Source: UBA3775 sp051877895 (GTDB lineage Bacteria; Bacillota; Clostridia; Lachnospirales; Lachnospiraceae). From it: a stretch of 28,370 nucleotides of DNA. The stretch lies in assembly GCA_051877895.1 (NCBI GenBank), contig JBJEJI010000085.1:1-28370 (forward strand), written 5' to 3'. Both the position numbers and the translations under genes were made by a program. Of the stretch, positions 1 through 8,247 are shown piece by piece (position 1 is the stretch's first letter; the number at the start of each line of letters is the position of its first letter). The notes beneath the pieces were generated by a model. That model saw nothing but the letters and a program-made list of their open reading frames with translations, was not told the origin of the DNA and did no database searches.

Positions 1-112
1 CGGGTGGTTGATATTTCGCACGCACGCGTGCTCAACAGGGTCATGACCCACATAATACTGCTGTATGTTCAAACATTACGTTTCCATACAACACAATGCT
101 GCATTTTCCATT

Positions 113-1174
113 TTACTCTTCTATGCAACAATCACTCCTGCCGTATCTTTCCAAAAGCTCTCTGACCCGGTACCCGGTGGTTTCATGAGGAACGACATTG
201 AAATCTCTGTCGAATATCATGGAAAAAATAACGGCATGATATGAATTAGTATATACTTTTTTAGCATTTTTTATATACCATAAAAATTTTTCCGGACCAC
301 AGATTATATTTTTATCCACATCAGCCCGCTTTCTGGACGGATATGCTATAACATTAATAAGCTGCAAATTATTTTGTTTAGCATAAACCTTGGCAAGCTC
401 AACTGCTTTTTCTTCAGAAGGATCACCCATGAGATAAAGCATTACATATTTTCTGTCTTCAAAAATCACGTCAGGAATCAATGCTTCATACTCTTCCCTG
501 TCAAGAAGCAGTGTGGGATCTTTGTCAAACTGCATGGGTATGTCCTTATCACACATTTCACGAACCTGTTGTTCACAGGCTCTTTCCCTCAAAGATATTG
601 CTTCAAACCGGTTTAATAGCGGGCCGATTTCTTCTTTTAAGCTTTCCGGATTTTCAATGTTTACGCCAACGGCATAGGACCGTCTCCGTATATTTTCCGG
701 ACCAAAATCCAGGAAATAGGCCTTGTCAGGCTCTCCGCCTGTAAGCAGGGTATTCCACAACTGATCGCTGCCACATATATATAAATCTGCTTCCGGAGGA
801 GATTTTTTCAAATCATCCAAGGTACGGTATATCCGGGTTTCATGAAGATACTTTTTCACAAATATACCGAATACGGCTTCACTTTCTTTATTTTTCCGCC
901 ACAGACCAATATCAAAAGCAGCATGGAAATACCAGTAGATTCCCGATATGAGCCTGCGCCGGAATGACCTGCTGTCTTTGTCCCGCAGGTAGTTCTGTTT
1001 AGCTACTGTCATTGGGTTTTTATGTCTTGTATACCGGTTCTGATGATACCACGGACGGTAATTTATAATAACGACCTCATGTCCCTCTTTTTCAATTGCT
1101 GTCTGCAAAGCATAGCACTGCAATGCAGCTCCGCAGTTATAAGGGAAATGAAAGGTTATAATTCCAATTTTCAT
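113..1174 (-). CDS. Polysaccharide pyruvyl transferase family protein
   Basis: This 353-residue protein has the hallmarks of the polysaccharide pyruvyl transferase family (CsaB/WcaK-like). The N-terminus is MKIGIITFHFPYNCGAALQC, there is a central GSDQLW motif at about residues 135-140, and the C-terminal half has a YTNSYHAVIFSMIF segment carrying the conserved Ser/His region. Family members attach ketal-linked pyruvate to sugars of surface polysaccharides, but many homologues in gut Clostridia have no proven activity, so the acceptor and even the reaction are inferred. It follows the GT2 gene by 26 bases and is probably the fourth gene of the operon starting near 4.7 kb. Its ribosome binding site is weak (AGAG before the ATG), which suggests partial translational coupling. 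No transmembrane segment or signal peptide is seen, so it should act in the cytoplasm on lipid-linked intermediates. Confidence 0.85.
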   Translation of the reverse strand: MKIGIITFHFPYNCGAALQCYALQTAIEKEGHEVVIINYRPWYHQNRYTRHKNPMTVAKQNYLRDKDSRSFRRRLISGIYWYFHAAFDIGLWRKNKESEAVFGIFVKKYLHETRIYRTLDDLKKSPPEADLYICGSDQLWNTLLTGGEPDKAYFLDFGPENIRRRSYAVGVNIENPESLKEEIGPLLNRFEAISLRERACEQQVREMCDKDIPMQFDKDPTLLLDREEYEALIPDVIFEDRKYVMLYLMGDPSEEKAVELAKVYAKQNNLQLINVIAYPSRKRADVDKNIICGPEKFLWYIKNAKKVYTNSYHAVIFSMIFDRDFNVVPHETTGYRVRELLERYGRSDCCIEE

Positions 1175-1200
1175 TTTTTCTCTGCTTTCGCTCAGCTAAA

Positions 1201-2721
1201 TTATTTGTTCAGAAAAAAGGCACATTCTCTGCAAGTTTCTTTTCCTCCCTTGTAAGGAAAAATCACACTAACTTTTCTGTCTGAATATACAACAGTTAAA
1301 GCATACATCAGCCTTTTTTTAATTTTTCGTAAAATTCCAACGAAATGATTTTCCGTTACATGCTCTGCTTCATATGGCAACAGGTTGATATCAACCTGTT
1401 TGCACTTTTTCTGTTTTCCTTGTAATACTGCTTTATATAGAGTCATGACCGGAAAACATATGCCACTATTTATTATCATATACCCGGGGCAACTGACGAC
1501 TTCTGCTATAATTTTCATTTTAGTTTTCTGCCAGTCTCCGGAGTAGGTCTGTGCGTTTGCATATTGTTCTGCAATATCCACAAGTGTTTCAGGAACCATT
1601 AGCAGAAAAGCAGGAAGATTCTGAGAATACAGAGTCTTAACTGTGATTTCAGCATCCTTGACCGAAATGTTTCTGTCCAGCACAACCACCAGTTCAGGAT
1701 GTGTAAGGTAATCTTCTTTTTTCCCCACTTCAGGATACAGCTTTAAATCACTGTTATCATTTATTATGGCATTTTTCTTTTCTTCATCAAGAAGTCCGAG
1801 CAAGTCCTGAAGTGTTTTTACAACTTCCTCTTCGGTTTCTTCAGACATCAGCCACAGACTTCGATAGAAGCTTTTAATAATACTTCTTATAAATTTGTCA
1901 TAAAACAGCTGTCTGTATGACGTGCTGACGTGACGATTTGCTTCACTGCCGGCATTAGTAAGGTTTTCACAATTACCAAAGGTCTGATTGTTACAAATAG
2001 CTTTTTCAGCCATGGATTCAATCATTCTGTGTGCAGTATAGAAATGCTTCCACAGTTCATATTCTTTTTTCTGTGTAACAGAATGTCCTGCCAACGGACT
2101 TCTTTTTCTGTAGTAATATGTGACAGAAGGAACTCCGGTCAGATTTGCACCCTCATATACACAATGCATAAAAAACACCCCATCCTCTGAGTACCTCAAG
2201 GCAGGGAAAAGAATATTATGATTAATAAGCCACTGTCTGTTGTAGCATTTACCGCTAATCATAAATGTCCACAACAAATCCCGGTCTTCCATACTAATTT
2301 TTCTTTTTTCGGAAAGTCGTTTTGTAGCCTGATAAATTCCCGAACCGGAAATGTGGAACTCCTCCATCTGTCCGATGCAGATATCAGCACCGGTCTCTTC
2401 TATTGTTTTTACATAGCATTCAAGTGCGTGATTCGGAAGTAAATCATCTCCGTCAACAAAAACAATATAATCTGCCGTTGCAGTTTTAATGCCGTAATTT
2501 CTGCTTTCCCAGATACCGGACTTTTCAATACGGTGATAAGTAAATCTATTATCAAGCTGTGCATATTTCTTCGCAATCCGGTCAGATAAATCCGTGGCTC
2601 CGTCATCAACCATAATTACTTCAAAATCATCAAAGGTCTGGTTTCTGATTGAGCTAAGCGTATCATCAAGATAATCTTCCACATTATAAACCGGAACAAT
2701 CAAAGAAAATTTTTTACTCAT
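1201..2721 (-). CDS. Family 2 glycosyltransferase (GT-A fold)
   Basis: This 506-residue protein opens with a GT2 domain: FSLIVPVYNVEDYL at the N-terminus, VMVDDG-type nucleotide-binding residues near 37-41, and a VDGDD metal-binding motif at about 89-93. The GT2 fold covers roughly the first 230 residues. The remaining 270 residues have no motif I recognise and end in a short CxxC-containing tail (CREC). Such enzymes add one sugar from a nucleotide donor to a growing surface glycan on the cytoplasmic face of the membrane. No membrane helix is obvious, so it is probably soluble or peripheral. The start at 2721 is supported by AAGGG seven bases upstream. It sits between the SDR and the pyruvyl transferase genes. 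Donor and acceptor cannot be predicted. Confidence 0.9.
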   Translation of the reverse strand: MSKKFSLIVPVYNVEDYLDDTLSSIRNQTFDDFEVIMVDDGATDLSDRIAKKYAQLDNRFTYHRIEKSGIWESRNYGIKTATADYIVFVDGDDLLPNHALECYVKTIEETGADICIGQMEEFHISGSGIYQATKRLSEKRKISMEDRDLLWTFMISGKCYNRQWLINHNILFPALRYSEDGVFFMHCVYEGANLTGVPSVTYYYRKRSPLAGHSVTQKKEYELWKHFYTAHRMIESMAEKAICNNQTFGNCENLTNAGSEANRHVSTSYRQLFYDKFIRSIIKSFYRSLWLMSEETEEEVVKTLQDLLGLLDEEKKNAIINDNSDLKLYPEVGKKEDYLTHPELVVVLDRNISVKDAEITVKTLYSQNLPAFLLMVPETLVDIAEQYANAQTYSGDWQKTKMKIIAEVVSCPGYMIINSGICFPVMTLYKAVLQGKQKKCKQVDINLLPYEAEHVTENHFVGILRKIKKRLMYALTVVYSDRKVSVIFPYKGGKETCRECAFFLNK

Positions 2722-2769
2722 ATTTTTACCCTTATGAAAAACTACTGAAATGTTTAAGTGAAACTGCTG

Positions 2770-3828
2770 TTACTCCTGCAGTTCTCTTAAAACCTTTAGT
2801 GTTCTGTCAATTCCGTCCCGAATGGAATATAACGAACCCCATCCGGCAGTATTAAGTTTTTCCGTGTCAAGAATTGCCTTGGTTGCCTTGGAGTAACCTG
2901 CTTTTTCAGCTTCATCCGGCAACTCAAAAACTACTTTTGTATCTGAATAATCCGCAATAAGTCCGGCCAGCTCTTTAAGTGTTATATCAGAATCCCGGGA
3001 AGCCACGTTATAGGCTTCTCCGTCATTTCCGTAAAACATCAGGTATAAAATTGCAGAAACCGCATCTGCCACATAAGCGTAAGAATAAAGCTGTGTACCT
3101 TCACTTTTTAATACAATGTCTTCTCCGGAAACTCCTTTTTTCAGGAACTGTGATATTGCCTTAGTGTCAGAAAGGAGCATGGTTGGACCATAAGTTCTGG
3201 CAAGACGGACAATTACTGTATCAAGACCCTTTTGTCTGCCATAGGCCTGACAAAGTGCCTCTCCTGTTCTTTTGCTTTCAGGATAGCCTGCCCGCATGGT
3301 ATTGCAGTCAATATATCCCAGATAATCTTCTGCAAATTTGTCTGTGTCACCACGGTTTTCACCATAAATCTCCACAGAAGATAAAAATACAAACCTGCTG
3401 CATCCACACTCTGATGCCCATTCAAGCAGATTCCCCGTACCGTATACATTGGCTGTTATTGTACCAATTGGGTCGGATGAGTATGCAACAGGATGAGTGT
3501 TACTTGCAGCATGAATTACATAATCGGCTGAAATTCCTGATTGTATTGTTTTATTTATATTCTGCGTGTGAAACTCAAAATATTCTGTATCGAAATACTG
3601 CAGGAAACGTTCTCTTGCTTTTTTTTCACTTCGACCAAGAATGCATATTTTTGTATTCTGGTCAAATCTGTTGTTACGATACATTATTATATCTGTCAAA
3701 AAACTGCCAATCATACCCGTCCCTCCGGATATTGCAACGGTTTTTTGTGATAATTTATCCCATGGGTACGGAAGAGAGGCAATTTCGGCCACATCCTCCA
3801 TGTAAATTTGCGAATCGTATCGTTTCAC
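2770..3828 (-). CDS. NAD-dependent epimerase/dehydratase (extended SDR)
   Basis: This 352-residue extended short-chain dehydrogenase/reductase resembles nucleotide-sugar epimerases and dehydratases. It has a Rossmann glycine motif GGTGMIG at about residues 35-41, an SSVEIYGE strand near 150-157, and the catalytic YPESK (YxxxK) at about 182-186. About 30 residues precede the Rossmann fold. The start is a GTG codon with GAGG a few bases upstream. The gene follows the cytidylyltransferase gene after a 97-base gap holding only a short AT-rich dyad (ATAAAACA, 3873-3880, with TGTTTTAT, 3887-3894) and no clear promoter or terminator. Pairing with a CTP-dependent transferase suggests it modifies a CDP-linked or other NDP-linked sugar for the surface glycan. 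The exact reaction (epimerisation, dehydration or decarboxylation) cannot be read from the sequence. Confidence 0.88.
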   Translation of the reverse strand: MKRYDSQIYMEDVAEIASLPYPWDKLSQKTVAISGGTGMIGSFLTDIIMYRNNRFDQNTKICILGRSEKKARERFLQYFDTEYFEFHTQNINKTIQSGISADYVIHAASNTHPVAYSSDPIGTITANVYGTGNLLEWASECGCSRFVFLSSVEIYGENRGDTDKFAEDYLGYIDCNTMRAGYPESKRTGEALCQAYGRQKGLDTVIVRLARTYGPTMLLSDTKAISQFLKKGVSGEDIVLKSEGTQLYSYAYVADAVSAILYLMFYGNDGEAYNVASRDSDITLKELAGLIADYSDTKVVFELPDEAEKAGYSKATKAILDTEKLNTAGWGSLYSIRDGIDRTLKVLRELQE

Positions 3829-3925
3829 GTCAACCTCTTTTTTCTATAATCTGTGTCTATTCATCCCATCCCATAAAACATATAACTGTTTTATACAAAC
3901 TTCCATGAAGAAATCCAACTGAAAA

Positions 3926-4648
3926 TCATTTCAACCATTCATCACGTTCACTGGTCAGATAGCCTTTAAAGATTTCCAAATCATTCTTTGTGGTAAGTTT
4001 AATATTTTTATCGGAACCTTTTGCGAAATGAAGGATTTCTCCCAATTCAACCATCATTGTGTTGGTGTATGAGGAACCTCCAATACCAATGCCTTCTGTA
4101 AAAGCCTTTTCATAGGCCCATTTTAATTTGCCGTAAGTGTATGCCTGTGGTGTTGAAACTCTTCTAAGAGTTTCCCGCGGTATATACTTACAGGTTGTTG
4201 TCTCATCTTCCGGGTTAACCACAAAAATCTGCTCATTATAAGGCAGCGAAGTAACTGCATTGCCATGCTTTTTGCAGACATCTATCACATCACTAAGCAC
4301 CTCTGCATCAACAAGAGGACGGATTCCGTCATGAATTATTACTGTGTCATTTTCATCACAGTATGGTAAAAGTGCTTCTACACCGTTACGGATGGATTCC
4401 TGTGCAGAATTACCTCCTGCTGTAACAAGCTTCAGCTTCGTAATATTAAACTGTTTTGCATAGGCCAGAAGCACATTCTGCCACCCCTCAATACAAACCA
4501 CTTCTATAAAATCAATTTCCGGATGTTCCTGAAAACTTTCAAGGGTATATAAAATCACGGGTTTGTCATAGACGTGAATAAATTGCTTTGGAATGTCCTG
4601 TCCCATTCTTTGACCGGAACCTCCGGCAATAATAATTGCGGCATTCAT
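3926..4648 (-). CDS. IspD/TarI-like cytidylyltransferase
   Basis: This 240-residue protein belongs to the IspD/TarI nucleotidyltransferase family, which transfers CMP from CTP to a sugar- or polyol-phosphate. The CTP-binding signature is IIAGGSGQRMGQDIPKQF at the N-terminus. Other family motifs are IIHDGIRPLV, RETLRRVSTPQAY and a C-terminal NIKLTTKNDLEIFKGY. An upstream in-frame codon at 4675 exists, but ATG 4648 has GGAGG seven bases before it and begins directly with the fold, so I use it. IspD itself makes CDP-methylerythritol for isoprenoids. Here it is the first gene of a glycan operon with an SDR and a glycosyltransferase, so a CDP-ribitol or other CDP-activated building block is more likely. 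An isoprenoid role cannot be excluded without knowing whether another ispD exists. Confidence 0.85.
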   Translation of the reverse strand: MNAAIIIAGGSGQRMGQDIPKQFIHVYDKPVILYTLESFQEHPEIDFIEVVCIEGWQNVLLAYAKQFNITKLKLVTAGGNSAQESIRNGVEALLPYCDENDTVIIHDGIRPLVDAEVLSDVIDVCKKHGNAVTSLPYNEQIFVVNPEDETTTCKYIPRETLRRVSTPQAYTYGKLKWAYEKAFTEGIGIGGSSYTNTMMVELGEILHFAKGSDKNIKLTTKNDLEIFKGYLTSERDEWLK

Positions 4649-4712
4649 AGTTTCCTCCGAAAAACCAAAAATCAATCATTTTTTTCTTAGTATATCTACA
4701 TATTCTCTGCCT

Positions 4713-4741
4713 ATTCTACCATAAACCAACTACTTTATCAA
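4713..4741 (-). promoter_or_regulatory. Sigma-A promoter of the glycan operon
   Basis: On the minus strand, -35 TTGATA (4736-4741) and -10 TAGAAT (4713-4718) are separated by exactly 17 bases. This places the transcript start near 4706, about 58 bases before the cytidylyltransferase ATG. It lies just downstream of the terminator of the preceding ABC exporter unit, so the glycan operon begins here. Confidence 0.75.
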
Positions 4742-4793
4742 CCAAAACTTAGTGGTTTGAGAAACGGTGTAACCACAAGACCTCGTAGTTTAT

Positions 4794-4842
4794 AAAAAAT
4801 CCTCTTAAGCAGTATTTATACCTTACTGTCTGCTCAAGAGGA
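4794..4842 (-). terminator. Intrinsic terminator after the ABC-2 exporter
   Basis: A 13-base stem (4800-4812 with 4830-4842, one G-U type pair) is followed on the minus strand by a run of six T and further A/T. It lies about 60 bases past the stop codon of the permease gene and separates the exporter from the glycan operon. The plus-strand tail is weaker, so it is chiefly a minus-strand terminator. Confidence 0.8.
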
Positions 4843-4902
4843 ATTTTGTAAATTAATTATTTATAGTTCACTTTAATAAAAGAAATAGTGACACCGGATT
4901 AT

Positions 4903-5688
4903 TTATACGATATCCTTCTTTGTATATTTCATATATCCGGCTGCAATTCCTGCCACTGCATAAAACATGCCTAAAAGAATCAAGGTTTTATCCAGACTGA
5001 CATCAGTAATAATGTCGGCACCGTCAGCGTATCCAAACGGGGTAATATATTTTAAGAATTCGGCACTGTCACTTATATTTGCAATAATATTAAGAAAATA
5101 CAACATAATAGCCGTTCCCAAACCAATTCCCATACCCGACCTCCGTAAAAAGGCAGAAATACCAAAGCATATTCCTGCGATTTCCAACTGAAGAAGCAGG
5201 TTAGCCAGATGAAGCAATGATAACTCCTTCCAAGGAATATCTTCACCTATTATTGCAACAGAACCAACTACCAGACAATATACCACAATATTTAATATTA
5301 AAATCTGAATAAATACAGAAAATAGTTTGCCGGTCAGAATCTTCACACGACTTACCGGATGGGTCAGCAAAAATTCAGCGGTATGCTCTTTTTCCTCTTT
5401 TGCCAGAACAGAAACACCGCATAATGCAGCAAAAAAAGCTCCACCCAATCCAATGATATTCCCACACTCTATAGAATAAAAGCCGAGAAATGAACCAAAA
5501 TTAATTTTATCCATACCGAATGCCTGTGAAAAGTTCCCCATGGAAGAAAACATCTCATTGTATCCATTCATTTCCCCCTTCATTTCAGGAAAAAGAAACA
5601 CACAAATTGCAATCAGAAATCCAATGGAAAAAGTCCATACCATCAGAGAAATACGGCTCAGTTTTAATTCATGCTTAATGATTTTCAT
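4903..5688 (-). CDS. ABC-2 type transporter permease
   Basis: This protein of about 261 residues has six hydrophobic segments in the arrangement of ABC-2 permeases. One helix comes first (MVWTFSIGFLIAICVFLF), followed by a large extracytoplasmic loop, a Gly/Ala-rich helix, a cytoplasmic KEEKEHTAEFLLTHPVSR segment typical of the family, and four more helices. The open frame extends upstream to 5769, but ATG 5688 has GAGGTG seven bases before it and starts at the usual MKIIKHELK-type N-terminus. The gene overlaps the end of the ATPase gene by 14 bases, implying translational coupling. Family members export drugs, peptides or lipids, or act in stress sensing. No substrate, immunity protein or peptide precursor is visible next door. 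Confidence 0.88.
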   Translation of the reverse strand: MKIIKHELKLSRISLMVWTFSIGFLIAICVFLFPEMKGEMNGYNEMFSSMGNFSQAFGMDKINFGSFLGFYSIECGNIIGLGGAFFAALCGVSVLAKEEKEHTAEFLLTHPVSRVKILTGKLFSVFIQILILNIVVYCLVVGSVAIIGEDIPWKELSLLHLANLLLQLEIAGICFGISAFLRRSGMGIGLGTAIMLYFLNIIANISDSAEFLKYITPFGYADGADIITDVSLDKTLILLGMFYAVAGIAAGYMKYTKKDIV

Positions 5689-6565
5689 GCTGCTCACCTC
5701 CGTCAGAATAATAATGCATAAAGATTTCCTCCAGGTCAGGCTCTGACACTGACAGATCTTTGATATCAAATTGAGACAGAAGTTGAATAAGCATATTCAT
5801 GCTCCCACTGTAAAGAAAGCTCACCCCATTTTCAGTCTGTATTACATCTCTGGCATCCTGAACATTTGAAACATCTGCTTTTCCCTGAATATGAACCCGC
5901 TTTGCATTGGTTTTTGATAATGCCTCTACGCTATCACAGGCAATTAACTGCCCTTCCCTGATAATGGCTGCCCTCGTACAGTTTCTTTGTATTTCTGATA
6001 ACACATGAGAAGACAAGAAAATAGTAGCTCCCTGTCTGTTCCGCTCTCTGATTATTTCAAAGAACTCTCGCTGCATCAGGGGATCAAGCCCGCCTGTAGG
6101 CTCATCAAGTACACAAAGCTGCGGATTATGCTGCAGAGCGCAGACAATTGCAACCTTTTTCCGGTTTCCGAACGAAAGCTCTTCCACCCTTTTATTCACA
6201 TCCAGTTCCAACCGTTCACACAATTTTTTTGCGTCCTGTGTGCAGTCTTTATTACGAAGGTCTGCAGAAAACCGGATTATCTCCTTAACTTTCATTCCCT
6301 GATAAAATACTGCCTCAGAAGGCAGATACCCTACCTGTGCCAGTATTTTTTCTTTCTCATTAACAATATCCCTGCCAAATATACGGGCAGTTCCGCTGCT
6401 ACATTTAATCAATCCAAGCAGAGTACGTATGGTAGTGCTTTTTCCTGCACCGTTCGGACCGATAAATCCAAAAATTTCCCCCTCATGCACAGCCAGATTC
6501 AAATCAATGATTCCCCTGGATTTTCCATAAAATTTAGTCAGTCTTTCTGTTTCAATGGCATTCAT
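5675..6565 (-). CDS. ABC transporter ATP-binding protein (ABC-2 exporter)
   Basis: This 296-residue ATPase has Walker A GPNGAGKST at about 36-44, a signature LSFGNRKKV at about 130 (FGN in place of the common GGQ, as in many BcrA/CcmA-type ATPases), Walker B CVLDEP at about 161-166 followed by TGGLDP, and an SSHVLSE switch-histidine segment. A C-terminal extension of about 80 residues after the ATPase core is usual for drug/antibiotic-type ABC-2 ATPases. It would pair with the overlapping permease gene to drive export across the cytoplasmic membrane. A promoter 44 to 72 bases upstream and a terminator after the permease make the pair a stand-alone operon. The ATG at 6565 is preceded by a purine-rich GAGGGGG site. 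Confidence 0.92.
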   Translation of the reverse strand: MNAIETERLTKFYGKSRGIIDLNLAVHEGEIFGFIGPNGAGKSTTIRTLLGLIKCSSGTARIFGRDIVNEKEKILAQVGYLPSEAVFYQGMKVKEIIRFSADLRNKDCTQDAKKLCERLELDVNKRVEELSFGNRKKVAIVCALQHNPQLCVLDEPTGGLDPLMQREFFEIIRERNRQGATIFLSSHVLSEIQRNCTRAAIIREGQLIACDSVEALSKTNAKRVHIQGKADVSNVQDARDVIQTENGVSFLYSGSMNMLIQLLSQFDIKDLSVSEPDLEEIFMHYYSDGGEQHENH

Positions 6566-6608
6566 AGTACTCCCCCTCTTTCCGTTTTCATTTTTCTGCC
6601 GTTATTTT

Positions 6609-6637
6609 CATATACGGCTGCACCTTTTTACCGTCAA
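6609..6637 (-). promoter_or_regulatory. Promoter of the ABC-2 exporter operon
   Basis: On the minus strand, -35 TTGACG (6632-6637) and -10 TATATG (6609-6614) lie 17 bases apart, in the 105-base gap after birA. A weak hairpin with a short T run (CTGT/ACAG at 6645-6658, then TTTTT) just upstream may end the birA transcript, but it is too short to call as a firm terminator. Confidence 0.6.
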
Positions 6638-6670
6638 TTAAAAACTGTAAATTCACAGGCCGTATATCCT

Positions 6671-7660
6671 CTAACCGGATATATCCTGCATGCTGATTGA
6701 AATTTCACCGTAGGATAAACAATCATGCTCTCCGTTATCATACTCAACCATAAGTCTGCAGTCATCATCAATTCCGTAAACCAGTGCATTTTTTGTACCG
6801 TTTTCCGATATAACTTTAATCATTTTTCCCATTGCAAGACTATATGCCTTATATTTATCTATATACTCAGTCTTATCCTGAGATTGATAATACCACATAA
6901 AGTGATTAAGAAAGGATGCCACCATACGATTTTTTAAATTAGCCTGAGGAACATCGCAAACCGATCCGGCAATCGGCTTTAGTTCCTCCGGAAATCCTCC
7001 ACATGGCTCATAGAGGTTTACCCCCACACCCAGCACAGCATACTCAAGCATGCCGCTTTCTAATCCAAAGGATGCTTCTGTTAGTATCCCACAAACTTTT
7101 TTTCCTTTAACAAATATATCATTAACCCATTTTATGCGTGCGGATTCTCCGGTGGTTTCTTCAATTGCCTCACACATGGCAACGGCAGCCATAGTGGTAA
7201 TCCTGGTTGCCTGTATTCCTGAACAGCGATAAGGTCTAAGCAACACACTCATATATACGCCGGTTCCATCCGGAGAGAAGAAATTTCTCCCATAACGTCC
7301 CCTGCCTTTTTTCTGTTCACCTGCAATAACGGTATAACCCTGAGGTGCCCCCTGATTAGCTGCCTCACGCACCAAAGAATTGGTAGAATCTGTTGTCTGT
7401 AATACATGAAGATCTGTGGAATTGTAATCAGAATTTAAATATTTATAAATCCCCTGAGCTGACAGAACATCCGTATTTCCATAAAGACAGTATCCCTTAT
7501 TTGTAACAGCATCAATTTCATAGCCTTCATTTCTAAGACTTTTTACCGCCTTCCAGACAGCTGCCCTGGATATACATAATATGCGAGCTATCTCCTCTCC
7601 CGAAAAATATTGCCCATGATTGGTTTCAAGAAGCTCCAACAGTCTTTCCTTTGTTGTCAT
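6671..7660 (-). CDS. birA: Bifunctional biotin-protein ligase / biotin operon repressor BirA
   Basis: This protein of about 329 residues has both parts of BirA. The N-terminal winged helix-turn-helix (SGEEIARILCISRAAVWKAV, then a YEIDAVTNKGYCL wing) binds DNA. The catalytic domain has the biotinyl-AMP loop GRGRYGR, the KWVNDIFVKGKKVCGIL strand that binds biotin, and a C-terminal SH3-like domain. It makes biotinyl-AMP from biotin and ATP, transfers biotin to carboxylase carrier proteins, and represses biotin genes when loaded. The open frame reaches 7702, but ATG 7660 has GGAGG upstream and begins with MTTKERLLELL, so I use it. It lies 66 bases after the DUF1284 gene. A matching BirA operator sits before bioY in this same window, giving an in-window regulator-target pair. 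Confidence 0.96.
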   Translation of the reverse strand: MTTKERLLELLETNHGQYFSGEEIARILCISRAAVWKAVKSLRNEGYEIDAVTNKGYCLYGNTDVLSAQGIYKYLNSDYNSTDLHVLQTTDSTNSLVREAANQGAPQGYTVIAGEQKKGRGRYGRNFFSPDGTGVYMSVLLRPYRCSGIQATRITTMAAVAMCEAIEETTGESARIKWVNDIFVKGKKVCGILTEASFGLESGMLEYAVLGVGVNLYEPCGGFPEELKPIAGSVCDVPQANLKNRMVASFLNHFMWYYQSQDKTEYIDKYKAYSLAMGKMIKVISENGTKNALVYGIDDDCRLMVEYDNGEHDCLSYGEISISMQDISG

Positions 7661-7726
7661 ATTTCCTCCGGCTTTTTTAGTAACTTCAGGGAACTTACAC
7701 ACTCATTCACAGAAAAATACGGTAGA

Positions 7727-8122
7727 TTATTTTGTATCCTGACCGCAAAACCGACATAGAGTATTCCACTGGCATTCTCCGCATATTTCTTCCCTTTTCC
7801 CGGAAAGTAATATTCTGTCATAAACCAGCCTTTCAAAAGCTGAATATGGCATGACCTGTCCTTCCGTAATGCCACATCTGTTTAAAACCTGTTGGTCATA
7901 CTCTGCCACTTTTTTAGCGGATATACATTTTTCACCGATTTTATTGGGACATACACTGCAAATTTCATCTGCATCACATACAATCTTCACAAAAGGATTC
8001 TGTGCAAGAACCGACTGAAGCTGCTTCATATGTTGGGTAAATTCCTTGCTGTAGCCTTTTCCCCTGAAAAAGGCAAGGCACATCCCATGATGTGCCCTAA
8101 TTATATATTGATATTCTTTCAC
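7727..8122 (-). CDS. DUF1284 family cysteine-rich protein
   Basis: This protein of about 131 residues resembles the DUF1284 family: an N-terminal YIIRAHHGMCLAFFRGKGYS segment followed by a cysteine-rich region (CDADEICSVCPNKIGEKC) and a C-terminal CGECQWNTLCRFCG cluster. About ten cysteines suggest a bound metal or iron-sulfur cluster; this is inference, and the family has no established function. The open frame can start at TTG 8137. I prefer GTG 8122, because GAGGG lies eight bases upstream and it puts the RAHH motif at the usual distance from the N-terminus. It precedes birA on the same strand. Whether it has any link to biotin is unknown. Confidence 0.8.
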   Translation of the reverse strand: MKEYQYIIRAHHGMCLAFFRGKGYSKEFTQHMKQLQSVLAQNPFVKIVCDADEICSVCPNKIGEKCISAKKVAEYDQQVLNRCGITEGQVMPYSAFERLVYDRILLSGKREEICGECQWNTLCRFCGQDTK

Positions 8123-8177
8123 TTTCAATACCCTCAATTTATTTTATTATATTTGCCCTTTGAATTGCTGCTTTTTT

Positions 8178-8210
8178 AGTCAAACTCGCAAACGCTACGC
8201 TTTTTGCTCG
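8178..8210. repeat. Dispersed short repeat, copy 1
   Basis: A segment beginning GTCAAACTCGCAAACGCT and ending CGCTTTTT matches a segment at 20304-20330 at 24 of 27 positions. Both copies lie about 40-60 bases upstream of a minus-strand start codon and after the stop of another gene, in the same orientation. No gene or classic terminator explains either copy. Confidence 0.6.
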
Positions 8211-8247
8211 TTAAAAAACTGTTTTTCTGCACCATATTCAGATTTTA

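Noticed and set aside
1..112. Minus-strand frame open to the left edge, reading about 25 codons from near 81.
   Set aside because: No convincing start codon or ribosome binding site, and the stretch is too short for any similarity. It may be the start of another glycan gene, but I cannot support it.
3183..3908. Long plus-strand frame of 241 codons opposite the epimerase gene.
   Set aside because: It is the antisense of a well-supported SDR gene, has no ribosome binding site, and reads as a Cys/His/Leu-rich shadow without domains.
8144..8183. Promoter for the DUF1284 gene using TATAAT (8146-8151) and the TTGACT inside the repeat.
   Set aside because: The spacing is 26 bases, too long for a sigma-A promoter, and no other -35 fits.
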